DNA of 24,636 bases from Gymnopus androsaceus JB14 (GCA_009733575.1 ML769829.1:21044-45679); one strand, 5' to 3'. Shown: positions 10,519 through 21,446, counted from the stretch's first letter. The notes: a model not told the origin generated them from the sequence alone. Program-made: numbers and translations.

Positions 10519-11088
10519 TCGACAGTCAAGGATCTATCGCCACGAATGATCTAAGCACTTATGTTTACTCGGCCCACTGTATTATATTATATGCTATCTT
10601 AAATTAAGTGTTCGTTAAATATACCAGAGTTATACAAGTACACAAGTACATGGCTTTTATTTGACAAGGAACTGTATATAATATTGTATGTATGTATGGC
10701 ACCTACTTGCAGGATATAAAGAATGACTACACTACTGAGGGGAGGCTTGATAATGCTACGTGGAAATGCGTTGAGATATGCATATGCAAAAACGATGGGG
10801 ACCGGTTCCGTAACAGACACCGCGTCCATAAGTGGATGATGCAACAAGAACAACGGACGGAAAAGAAAACTAGTAACACAGGTATGTGAAGAGAGAAAGA
10901 TATACTACTGCTACGTTTGGTAAGTAATTGACTACACTACAAAGGGATCCTTGGTGCAAGAGATGCGCAATGAGAAAAAAAAAAGAGCCGCAACTACTGA
11001 GCATAACCGAAACCTGTAAGTACCGTAGACAGATGGACGCAAAAGAAAAAAGGACAAGGAAAAACAAAAAAGGAAAAGAAAAGAAAGT
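10519..11088 (-). repeat. 3' flank of Kap104 copy A (duplicated with the gene)
   Basis: This sequence downstream of the copy-A stop codon is repeated at 15117-15628 downstream of copy C, starting at the shared TCGACAGTCAAGGATCTATC. The two versions differ by point changes, by a 50-bp segment present only here (10827-10876) and by small indels. It should include the gene's 3' UTR; no coding potential is evident. Confidence 0.85.
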
Positions 11089-13964
11089 TCAGATGCCGTA
11101 ACGCGCCGCGAGTCGCTCCTGGATGACAGGAGGAAACGAGGCCACTTGAGCAGCCCAACTTGAACTGGCTTCGTCGTGTTGCTTGAAGCCTTGCAACAGT
11201 GTGGTGAACATATTGTTCAGTTCGGGAGATGGTTGGTTCCATCGAACGATCGAGTTGCAGAACCAAAGTAGACTCTGTAATCAAAAATGAGAAAAAAAAA
11301 CATTATACAACTGGGTACCGAAGTCGACGTACCTTTGCGATACCGGCAGGGTTGACTTGAACCATGGTACAAAGTCCTCGGAAGGCCGAGTCCTTCACCT
11401 CATCATCAAGAATTTCACATAATGTTTGACACCAAGCGTGGGCGAATTCCGGAAGACGAGGGGCAACAAGACCGGGATGCATGAGACCAATCCTGCCTAT
11501 TGACACAGCGGCATTCTCATGCAAGCTTCGAGGTGCTTTGGGGTGAAGGAGAATGGGGATTAATCGCAAGATGAGAGGGTCCACCCATTCTTGGAATTCA
11601 GGATCATCTAGGATTATTATTATATGAGAAGGATTCTAAAGCACGACAAGGATGCACATACCTCGTCCGTATCGTAATGCCACTTCTCCGACTGACCATG
11701 CCGCATTGTTCGAAGCGCTGATGAATTCAACCTTGGCTCCGGGTCGAGCTGTAAGATAAGCTCGGTCATGATTCCGGGCATGTAAGGCCTCAAAATGGTG
11801 AAGCAGCCCATAGCCAGGTCTCCGACTAGAGCGTACGCGGACTGTCGAACAGGAGCCTGGGGATGCTTGAGGCAAATCGTAAGTAAAGTTAATAAATTAG
11901 GTTGACTGTGGGTCATCAGAGGCTCGAGTGCCATGTTGAGGCCTTGAGTAAGACCCGATAGTAGGTCCAGGGCAACGACCAGGAAAGACTTCTCCGGTTC
12001 ATCAAGATCGGGATTCTGCTGGAATTGTTGATATTGCAAGAGCGACGTATGAATGATGGAGCAGCATCTTTCAAAGACCGGAGGTGCATATGGTAGGAAA
12101 GAATGGCCCATTGCAATCGTAACCGAAGCGAGACACTACGGAAAAGATCAGAAAGAACCTTCAACTAGCGACAGTACTAACGTACCTCGAGCAATGGTAT
12201 AAGATCGAGATCATCATCTTTAAGCGTGGCCCAGCGGTTGGTGAGCGGTGGCATGAGGATTACGACATAGGTGGGATTGGAGAGCTCTCGTCCAACAGCG
12301 TCGGCCAGCGTCCCAACAGCATCGTAAAGTATCAACATGTTCTTGTGTTGATATTTTTCAAAGGCAAAAACCAAATTGCGCAGGACCGGCTCCAGATACG
12401 GCGCAAGTTCCATTCCCGCATATTTTTCCAAAGTAGCAAACGCACTACATCCAGCTTCTTGGACACGTTTATTGTTGTCAAGAACCATGCGCAAAAGCTT
12501 TGATAAAACAGTCAATAAGAGCGGAATACGATTTGAACTAGCGAACTTACTCCTTCCATGGTGGGAATAAAGTACTTTTGTTTGTGCTCATCTGAGATGG
12601 GTTGCGCTGTCCAGCTGGCATACTGCCCAGTGTCCAGCAAGTGATTGACCTAACAAGAGGCTAGAGGTTCAATGAGTATGATGTTTTGAGGGGGAAAAAG
12701 TGAAACAGATTATACCTTCGAATCATTCAATGTATTGATGAGATACGGAACGAGAGTAGGAAGGTGAGGTTCAATGGCTTCGATACATCCTGAAAGCAGA
12801 GGTTATTTATAAAGGAGAAAACAAAGGAGAAAAACGAACTGACCCTCCGCCATAGCCCCTAGGGCAAGAATACCACTTTCCCTCTGTAACCAATCACTAC
12901 TCCATAGTTTGTCCTTCAAAGGACCGAGCAGCACATTGAGTAGGTCCCCGCTGAAACGAACAGCCAACACATCAAGCGCAGCCGCGGCGCACTTTCGGAG
13001 ATTCCATTCAGTGGACATCTCGTCCACAAACTCATCATCCAGATAATCGTCCTCATCATCAGAATCGATAGTCTCCTCTCCGTAAGCACCGATTCGAGCT
13101 TCGGGGCCTCTGTGGGCTCACCGTTGGCGTCTCGATCGAATCCGTGCGATTTTGCAGCCGTAATGGCGTGGTTTAATGTCGGTCTCCTTGTCGGGGACAG
13201 CGGCATCTTCTGCATCACCCTCAAGCCACAAAAGGTCATCCTCGCCGTATATCATGCAATCCAAGAGAACTGGCGCGACCTTGCCGAGTAGAGGCTGCAA
13301 GAACGGAGCCAACTCTGAGTCTTCCGCAAAGGTCAACCAGAACTCGCAAGCTTCAAGAGCAACGTTTTTCGTTTTTGTCCTTGGTAGAGTAAAGCATGTA
13401 CTCTGCCACATGCTCCATTTCAGGCATCAGCTTTTCTGGGCGTGCAGCGAGCAATAGAACGAGAGCCTCACAGATGTGCCGGCGGACCGAAGGGTCATCA
13501 TCGGAGGCTCTTCTGAACAGACAGGCTATAAAGGAGTCGATGTGGACAAACAAAGACTGGCAGTTTATCGGGACAAAGTACGACAGGCAAGCAACGGCAT
13601 GTGATCGCATTCTGGAGGAGGGATGATCTGCAAGGGAAAGGAATTTGGGGATCATAAAGTCCAGAGGGCGTGTGCCACCGATTTCGACGTCAAGTTTGCG
13701 AGGATAATCTTCGCATGCTTTCTCGAGAACATTAAATGCCGCCTATTCAAAGTTTCAGCCTAAGATTATCAAAACGTTGTCGCATTTGCGTACCTCTTGC
13801 TTATCCAAATCAGATAAATCCAGCATGTTCACTAGCTGAGATAAACACTCTGGCCAATTTCTCGGTTCGAGGACCCCAAGGAAGGACACGATGTCTTGAC
13901 CAGCTGCATTTCGAATCATGACAGACCCATTGTCGAAAGCACTCAAGACTGCCGCCTTGACATA
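11089..13964 (-). pseudogene. Kap104/transportin copy A: lacks the N-terminus, carries frameshifts
   Basis: Copy of the import receptor from the middle of exon 2 to the stop codon. Exons: 2 partial 13964-13794, 3 13742-12844, 4 12789-12716, 5 12660-12551, 6 12497-12186, 7 12135-11662, 8 11607-11333, 9 11274-11089. Splice sites match copy C. It lacks about the first 86 residues. Relative to copy C it has single-base indels in exon 3 (one base missing near 13101, one extra near 13155, one extra near 13365), exon 5 (one missing near 12629) and exon 7 (one missing near 11734), so it cannot be translated through. Exon 9 has 6 nt more than copy C and ends YGI instead of YGV. It ends at 13964 against fragment B. 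These could be true decay or consensus errors in a repeat. Confidence 0.85.
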
Positions 13965-15116
13965 GTACCGAAGTCGACGTACCTTTGCGATACCGGCAGG
14001 GTTGACTTGAACCATGGTACAAAGTCCTCGGAAGGCCGAGTCCTTCACCTCATCGTCAAGAATTTCACACAATGTTTGACACCAAGCGTGGGCGAATTCC
14101 GGAAGATGAGGGGCAACAAGACCGGGATGCATGAGACCAATCCTGCCTATTGACACAGCGGCATTCTCATGCAATCTTCGAGGTGCTTTGGGGTGAAGGA
14201 GAATGGGGATTATTCGCAAGATGAGAGGGTTCACCCATTCTTGGAATTCAGGATCATCTAGGATTATTACTATATGAGAAGGATTCTAAAGCACGACAAG
14301 GATGCACATACCTCGTCCGTATCGTAATGCCACTTCTCCGACTGACCATGCCGCATTGTTCGAAGCGCTGACGAATTCAACCTTCGGCTCCGGGTCGAGC
14401 TGTAAGATAAGCTCGGTCATGATTCCGGGCATGTAAGGCCTCAAAATGGTGAAGCAGCCCATAACCAGGTCTCCGAATAGAGCGTACGCGGACTGTCGAA
14501 CAGGAGCCTGGAGATGCTTGAAACAAATCGTAAGTAAAGTTAATAAATTCGGTTGACTGTGGGTCATCAGAGGCTCGAGTGCCATGTTGAGGCCTTGAGT
14601 AAGACCCAATAGTAGGTCCAGGGCAACGACCAGGAAAGACTTGTCCGGTTCATCAAGATCGGGATTCTGCTGGAATCGGTGATATTGCAAGAGCGACGTA
14701 TGAATGATGGAGCAGCATCTTTCAAAGACCGGAGGTGCATATGGTAGGAAAGAATGGCCCATTGCAATCGTAACCGAAGCGAGACACTACGGAAAAGATC
14801 AGAAAGAACCTTCAACTAGCGACAGTACTAACGTACCCCGAGCAATGGTATAAGATCGAGATCATTATCTTTAAGCTTGGCCCAGCGGTTGGTGAGCGGT
14901 GGCATGAGGATTTCAACATAGGTGGGATTGGAGAGCTCTCATCCAACAGCGTCGGCCAGCGTCCCAACAGCATCGTAAAGTATCAACATGTTCTTTTGTT
15001 GATATTTTTCAAAGGCAAAAACCAAATTGCGCAGGACCGGCTCCAGATACGGGGCAAGTTCCATTCCCGCATCTTCTTCCAAAGTAGCAAACGCACTACA
15101 TCCAGCTTCTTGGATA
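13965..15116 (-). pseudogene. Kap104 fragment B (part of exon 6 to the start of intron 8)
   Basis: Internal fragment: exon 6 partial 15116-14837, exon 7 14786-14312, exon 8 14257-13983, then 18 nt of intron 8 (13982-13965). It corresponds to residues of about 515 to 858 of the full protein. Exons 7 and 8 are open and close to copy C (shared variants such as GCAATCTTCGAGG and GGAATCGGTG, where copy A differs). Exon 6 contains an in-frame TGA at 14941-14939, where copy A has CGA and copy C has CAA. Its right edge joins the copy-C 3' flank at about 15116/15117 and its left edge joins copy A at 13964/13965. Neither junction shows more than 1 nt of shared sequence. Confidence 0.85.
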
Positions 15117-15628
15117 TCGACAGTCAAGGATCTATCGCCACGAATGATCTAAGCACTTATGTTTACTCGGCCCACTGTATTATATTATATGCTATCTTAA
15201 GTGTTTGTTAAATATACCAGAGTTATACAAGTACACAAGTACATAGCTTTTATTTGACAAGGAACTGTATATAATATTGTATGTATGTATGGCATCTACT
15301 TGCAGGATATAAAGAATGACTACACTACTGAGGGGGGCTTGATAATGCTACGTGGAAATCCGTTGAGATATGCATATGCAAAAACGATGGGGACCAATTC
15401 CGTAACAGACACCGCGTCACAGGTATGTGAAGAGAGAAAGATATACTACTGCTACGTTTGGTAAGTAATTGACTACACTACAAAGGGATCCTTGGTGCAA
15501 GAGATGCGCAATGAGAAAAAAAAAGAGCCGCAACTACTGAGCATAACCGAAACCTGTAAGTACCGTAGACAGATGGACGCAAAAGAAAAAAGGACAAGGA
15601 ACAACAAAAAAGGAAAAGAAAAGAAAGT
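15117..15628 (-). repeat. 3' flank of Kap104 copy C
   Basis: Second version of the flank at 10519-11088, lying between the copy-C stop codon and fragment B. It lacks 50 bp present in the other version, with a join inside GCGTCACAGG. It presumably holds the 3' UTR and poly(A) site of the working gene; I cannot place the site. Confidence 0.85.
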
Positions 15629-18600
15629 TCAGACGCCGTAACGCGCCGCGAGTCGCTCCTGGATGACAGGAGGAAACGAGGCCACTTGAGCAGCCCAACC
15701 GGCTTCGTCGTGTTGCTTGAAGCCTTGCAACAGTGTGGTGAACATATTGTTCAGTTCGGGAGATGGTTGGTTCCATCGAACGATCGAGTTGCAGAACCAA
15801 AGTAGACTCTGTAATCAAAAATGAGAAAAAAAAACATTATACAACTGGGTACCGAAGTCGACGTACCTTTGCGATACCGGCAGGGTTGACTTGAACCATG
15901 GTACAAAGTCCTCGGAAGGCCGAGTCCTTCACCTCATCGTCAAGAATTTCACATAATGTTTGACACCAAGCGTGGGCGAATTCCGGAAGATGAGGGGCAA
16001 CAAGACCGGGATGCATGAGACCAATCCTGCCTATTGACACAGCGGCATTCTCATGCAATCTTCGAGGTGCTTTGGGGTGAAGGAGAATGGGGATTATTCG
16101 CGAGATGAGAGGGTTCACCCATTCTTGGAATTCAGGATCATCTAGGATTATTATTATATGAGAAGGATTCTAAAGCACGACAAGGATGCACATACCTCGT
16201 CCGTATCGTAATGCCACTTCTCCGACTGACCATGCCGCATTGTTCGAAGCGCTGACGAATTCAACCTTCGGCTCCGGGTCGAGCTGTAAGATAAGCTCGG
16301 TCATGATTCCGGGCATGTAAGGCCTCAAAATGGTGAAGCAGCCCATAGCCAGGTCTCCGACTAAAGCGTACGCGGACTGTCGAACAGGAGCCTGGGGATG
16401 CTTGAGGCAAATCGTAAGTAAAGTTAATAAATTCGGTTGACTGTTGGTCATCAGAGGCTCGAGTGCCATGTTGAGGCCTTGAGTAAGACCCGATAGTAGG
16501 TCCAGGGCAACGACCAGGAAAGACTTGTCCGGTTCATCAAGATCGGGATTCTGCTGGAATCGGTGATATTGCAAGAGCGACGTATGAATGATGGAGCAGC
16601 ATCTTTCAAAGACCAGAGGTGCATATGGTAGGAAAGAATGGCCCATTGCAATCGTAACCGAAGCGAGACACTACGGAAAAGATCAGAAAGAACCTTCAAC
16701 TAGCGACAGTACTAACGTACCTCGAGCAATGGTATAAGATCGAGATCATCATCTTTAAGCTTGGCCCAGCGGTTGGTGAGCGGTGGCATGAGGATTTCGA
16801 CATAGGTGGGATTGGAGAGCTCTTGTCCAACAGCGTCGGCCAGCGTCCCAACAGCATCGTAAAGTATCAACATGTTCTTGTGTTGATATTTTTCAAAGGC
16901 AAAAACCAAATTGCGCAGGACCGGCTCCAGATACGGGGCAAGTTCCATTCCCGCATTTTCTTCCAAAGTAGCAAACGCACTACATCCAGCTTCTTGGATA
17001 CGTTTATTGTTGTCAAGAACCATGCGCAAAAGCTTTGATAAAACAGTCAATAAGAGCGGAATACAATTTGAACTAGCGAACTTACTCCTTCCATGGTGGG
17101 AATAAAGTACTTTTGTTTGTGCTCATCTGAGATGGGTTGCGCTGTCCAGCTGGCATACTGCCCGAGTGTCCAGCAAGTGATTGACCTAACAAGAGGCTAG
17201 AGGTTCAATGAGTATGATGTTTTGAGGGGGAAAAGTGAAACAGATTATACCTTCGAATCATTCAATGTATTGATGAGATACGGAACGAGAGTAGGAAGGT
17301 GAGGTTCAATGGCTTCGATACATCCTGAAAGCAGAGGTTATTTATAAAGGAGAAAACAAAGGAGAAAAACGAACTGACCCTCCGCCATAGCCCCTAGGGC
17401 GAGAATACCACTTTCACTCTGCAACCAATCACCACTCCATAGTTTGTCCTTCAAAGGACCGAGCAGCACATTGAGTAGGTCCCCGCTGAAACGAACAGCC
17501 AACACATCAAGCGCAGCCGCGGCGCACTTTCGGAGATTCCATTCAGTGGACATCTCGTCCACAAACTCATCATCCAGATAATCGTCCTCATCATCAGAAT
17601 CGATAGTCTCCTCTCCGTAAGCACCGATTCGAGCTTTCGGGGCCTCTGTGGGCTCACCGTTGGCGTCTCGATCGAACCCGCGCGATTTTGCGCCGTAATG
17701 GCGTGGTTTAATGTCGGTCTCCTTGTCGGGGACAGCGGCATCTTCTGCATCACCCTCAAGCCACAAAAGGTCATCCTCGCCGTATATCATGCAATCCAAG
17801 AGAACTGGCGCGACCTTGCCGAGTAGAGGCTGCAAGAACGGAGCCAACTCTGAGTCTTCCGCAAAGGTCAACCAGAACTCGCAAGCTTCAAGAGCAACCT
17901 TTTCGTTTTTGTCCTTGGTAGAGTAAAGCATGTACTCTGCCACATGCTCCATTTCAGGCATCAGCTTTTCTGGGCGTGCAGCGAGCAATAGAACGAGAGC
18001 CTCACAGACGTGCCGGCGGACCGAAGGGTCATCATCGGAGGCTCTTCTGAACAGACAGGCTATAAAGGAGTCTATGTGGACAAACAAAGACTGGCAGTTT
18101 ATCGGGACAAAGTACGACAGGCAAGCAACGGCATGTGATCGCATCTTGGAGGAGGGATGATCTGCAAGGGAAAGGAATTTGGGGATCATAAAGTCCAGAG
18201 GGCGTGTGCCACAGATTTCGACGTCAAGTTTGCGAGGATAATCTTCACATGCTTTCTCGAGAACGTTAAATGCAGCCTATTCAAAGTTTCAGCCTAAGAT
18301 TATCAAAACGTTGTCGCATTTGCGTACCTCTTGCTTATCCAAATCAGATAGATCCAGCATGTTCACCAGCTGAGATAAACACTCTGGCCAATTTCTCGGT
18401 TCGAGGACCCCAAGGAAGGACACGATGTCTTGACCAGCTGCATTTCGAATCATGACAGACCCATCGTCAAAAGCACTCAAGACTGCCGCCTTGACATACT
18501 GGGCCACTTCAGGAGATGAGGTCAATACAAGACGAGCATTGTTTTTGAGAAGATATCCGGCAATCGTTCGAATTCGCTCTTCTTCTTGTGGCATCGCAGT

Positions 18601-18814
18601 GAGAATATGGGCCAGGTAGGCTATGTAGTCTGGGACACGAGTAAAACTATTTAGTTTCTACGAATTGGATCAACAATCAGTGCGAGAGCCTTTGAAAAAG
18701 AGTGCTGGGACTCGCTTGCATTATATTTCGCTGGACGGTAACATTCATGTCAGTTGATTCATGAATTGTCGTCAATATCTCCTGCAATCCTGCAGGTTGA
18801 GGATTCCACGCCAT
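15629..18814 (-). CDS. KAP104: Karyopherin beta-2 / transportin nuclear import receptor, complete copy C (917 aa)
   Basis: HEAT-repeat receptor that carries PY-NLS cargo such as RNA-binding proteins through nuclear pores and releases it on RanGTP. Nine exons: 18814-18716, 18657-18328, 18276-17379, 17324-17251, 17196-17086, 17032-16721, 16670-16196, 16141-15867, 15808-15629; 2754 nt, 917 codons plus stop, which matches the family (about 890-920). Introns are 50-58 nt. The N-terminus [14 protein letters not shown] and C-terminus ERLAARYGV match transportins. HEAT motifs include [20 protein letters not shown] (residue 173 on), [17 protein letters not shown] and SAFATLEE. The HEAT-8 loop (about residues 313-388) is acidic near its end ([13 protein letters not shown]), as needed for Ran-driven cargo release. 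Trp in ASWTAQ and in AAWSVGE correspond to the family's cargo-binding tryptophans. Intron 1 needs a GC donor (AA|GCGAGT). Alternatives to the family call are unlikely. Confidence 0.93.
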
Positions 18815-19103
18815 TATACCAGGGTGAGGGCTGGGGAACCAAATGAGTTTTGATAAAAACCGAAATTACTGATCTAGATGGTGATGTGGGCGCGAGTCTG
18901 TTTTGGGTTTCAATTTTACAAACCAGGCTGAACTCTTCATTCAGACGGATGAAAGTGGCCCCTGGTGATCTTATATTAACGAGAAATTCACTCGGGGAAA
19001 AATTAAAATAAACCTCCTGGCAAGGCTCCAGCCAAGCTCCAGCAGTTTGGGAGCGCAAAGCGGCAAAAACTTAACCGTCCAAAATCCATCAACAGTATAA
19101 TCT
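18815..19103 (-). promoter_or_regulatory. Upstream region of KAP104
   Basis: About 290 bp between the KAP104 start codon and the MITE. It must contain the 5' UTR and at least the core promoter. I see no clear TATA box. The first codons sit in GGTATAATGGCG, an ordinary start context. An open minus-strand frame from 19058 to 18759 overlaps exon 1 in another frame and is a chance ORF. Confidence 0.4.
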
Positions 19104-19106
19104 TAA

Positions 19107-19441
19107 GAGTCTGTTCGGCACCAAGAAGCCAGCTTCTGATCTGGCTTCTGGCAATGTTCATTTCCATATGTAGTTGTTAAGTTTGCAATAGCGCTCGCTG
19201 CGCGACGGGTAAGAGTCAATTTTACACCATTATTTCGTGGTTCTGACGCGTTTCCTGGCGTGTTCTGAGCCGTTTGACCCTCAGTAACAAACTCCGGAGA
19301 AGCTGGGCCAGGTCCCATGAACGAGATCGCAAAAATAAGCAAAGAGCGACGAGATTGTACAAGTGCAAGAGGAAAAAATTAATTTCTATATTAAGTAATT
19401 AATGCCTGCCAGAAGCTGGCTTCTTGTTGCCGAACAGACTC
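19107..19441. mobile_element. Tourist/PIF-Harbinger-like MITE, 335 bp
   Basis: Terminal inverted repeats of about 32 bp: the left end begins GAGTCTGTTCGGCACCAAGA (19107-19138) and the right end is its reverse complement (19410-19441) with one difference (ACC against ACA at positions 14-16). The element is flanked by TAA at 19104-19106 and TAA at 19442-19444, a three-base TWA target duplication as made by PIF/Harbinger transposases; the G(R)GTCTGTT(Y)GG terminus resembles Tourist elements. Near the left end there is also an inner palindrome (AGAAGCCAG..CTGGCTTCT). No transposase is encoded, so it is non-autonomous. It sits in the upstream region of KAP104. Confidence 0.85.
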
Positions 19442-19444
19442 TAA

Positions 19445-20744
19445 ATCCGCAGTAAGTGATGGACTAAGTACCGGGATTTAGAGGTCTGAATTGAAGACAC
19501 CGTGACAAGCACGAGCACGTGAGCCTGACGCGATGCGTCAGTTGGAATCTAACAAGCTACCCAGCTACCCTTCTTATTTCCAATGCTTCAATGAATCAAC
19601 ATTCTTTCAACAATGAATTTTCCCGCGCAATCCAATACCTTGTTTGAGATCTTGCCCAAGCCACTATCACTAGAAGGCGTTATTGTGATGTTGGGGGGAC
19701 AAAGTTGCTAAGGTCGAAATTTCTCTGGTGATCAACTGGTGATGATATATTGCGTTATGAGTGGATAGGATAGGATAGAATATAATTATACTGGTCAAGC
19801 TCCATCTTCGAACAACCAGTTTACCGTACTACTGTAGCATTCTACGTTACAGCTACGGAACACATGCACCTACTACAGGAGGTGATGTACACATCTGAGT
19901 CCCAGTACATGTACTCCTCCCTGCCTCAGCTACACATGAAAGGCCTTTTATTGACCTTACAGCGTAGAATTGAAAACTTTAGTGTAAATTCAGAAGCGGG
20001 ATGTGAAATAGTTTACAGGAAATCTTCTCCGCTACGTTCTGGCTCTAATTCCATTCGAACACCTGTTCTAATTGGACCAGAGGTGAAGCCTTTTCTGCAT
20101 CAAGTCGGACTTTTGCCTCCAGCATGCAGAATCTTTTTTATCTTCACCGACACTTCCTTGAGGATATGCTTGATAAGTCCTCTTGTCAAGAGTATTCAGC
20201 ACTACCCATATTGGCGATGTTTATTTACGATGTTCTGAATACCTTTGCAGAAGGTTCCTGCTCCAGAGCCATATCCGCCTCTACCTAGAGGGAATGAATA
20301 GATTAAATTGGCCTCATACTCTAAGACGCTAACTATAAATCAAAAAGCACCTTAAAATTACTAGGTTGCCTTAGTATCTAGTGCTAAGTAGCGTCGCAAG
20401 GCAAGTGTGCTAGCTACTTGTTGCACCGGTGTTAACATGATAATACTATGGATTGTCCGAGTGATTAGGACAACCTGATGTAGGTTGCTTGTCACAACGG
20501 AGGTGCCTTTAGCAGCACACATATTAACGGAACCAGCTGTTTCTTAACGAGACCACGCCCATACCTACCTACCCACAACGTCTGGCTTATACGACATCTA
20601 GACAATCCCAAATCGCGACTCGTTATATATATCACAAGTAAGATGAAAAAACCACAGTTCAAAACACTCAATGGACATATAACAAGGATATCAGCGATAG
20701 CAGCGCTATGAAAATCAAAGATTCAACCCTACAGAAACTAAAAC
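19445..20744. other. Long intergenic stretch, no gene recognised
   Basis: About 1.3 kb. An open plus-strand frame of 124 codons (19864-20238) is followed by a splice-acceptor-like site and KVPAPEPYPPLPRGNE then stop (about 20,250-20,300), which looks protein-like at its end. However, I find no donor joining them and no family. A short ATG frame at about 19,614 (32 codons) is equally unsupported. A GGATA microrepeat lies near 19,765. Nothing firm. Confidence 0.35.
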
Positions 20745-20837
20745 CTAGCCAGGGTTCTGAAGAGTTGCATCAAGAGACGTAGTGTAGTCGTAGTCGTCGA
20801 AATGGCAGAACTGGTTGCAGCAACCTTGGGCACAAGA
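20745..20837 (-). other. Possible terminal exon of a small Cys-rich protein
   Basis: Downstream of a good acceptor with branch-like sequence (CTCTAACTAG, ending at 20838), 30 codons read SCAQGCCNQFCHFDDYDYTT and on to a stop at 20747-20745. The C-x3-CC-x3-C spacing with a following Asp/Tyr-rich run looks like a real protein end. The upstream exon is not clear: a donor-like AAG|GTCAG at about 20,926 would make an intron of about 90 nt. I do not recognise the family. Confidence 0.25.
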
Positions 20838-21446
20838 CTAGTTAGAGCAAGTGGAACGGACGACATTCCACTTTATCAGTTAAGCCAATGCCGCCGCAGA
20901 AAATTGAAATAACGGAAATCTGACCTTAGCAGATGGCGCAACTGAGTGTCGGAACAGTGTGTCTGCATGAGTAGGTGCAATGTCAAATCAAGGTGTTCGA
21001 GATTTTGAGCAGGATCAATGGTGAATGGATAACCCAAGCTATGGCTAGTTCGAGATAAGTGGTAATAAATATAAATCAATTCAAATGTAATCCGAGGTTT
21101 GGCTGGGCTTTAGCCCCGCACGGGTGGGCAAATGAAATAACGCACGCGGAGAAAGCTGTAGTATAAAGCTGGGTGAGATGATTATAGGTATGGGTGGGTA
21201 AGCGAAAAAATTCGGCGGCGTATCTCGGAAATTACAATTGATTCTGCCGGAATCCGGATGATCCGCTTGTTGGAAGTTGATCTGCCATCTGTCGGTTTCT
21301 TACCAGTAACCTACTAGACCTACTCTCCCAAGGTCTCCATAGCCAGAGATAATTCAACGTTCTGGAATACTTCCACCCATATGTTGACAATTGTTATAAG
21401 GGCTCAAAAACACTGTGCCTAACCTTTTTCTCATGATGAAGTCGAC
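20838..21446. other. Intergenic stretch
   Basis: Contains a 67-codon minus-strand frame (21079-20876) that may or may not supply an upstream exon for the Cys-rich end, and a small GC-rich hairpin-like GGGCTTTAGCCCC near 21,104. No other feature seen. Confidence 0.35.

Noticed and set aside
13176..13457. Plus-strand frames of 60-93 codons across the Kap104 copies (also at 17711-18160)
   Set aside because: These are antisense shadows of Kap104 coding exons, repeated in both copies.
17197..17250. Alternative acceptor TTGTTAG for Kap104 intron 5 in place of CTCTAG
   Set aside because: It would drop the conserved PLVRSITCW start and break the frame; the CTCTAG acceptor keeps phase 0.
18759..19058. 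99-codon minus-strand frame at the KAP104 start
   Set aside because: It overlaps exon 1 in a different frame; the MAWNPQ frame fits the transportin family and the exon sum.
19864..20238. 124-codon plus-strand open frame
   Set aside because: Uneven composition, no clear splice link to the protein-like end at about 20,250-20,300, and no recognised family.
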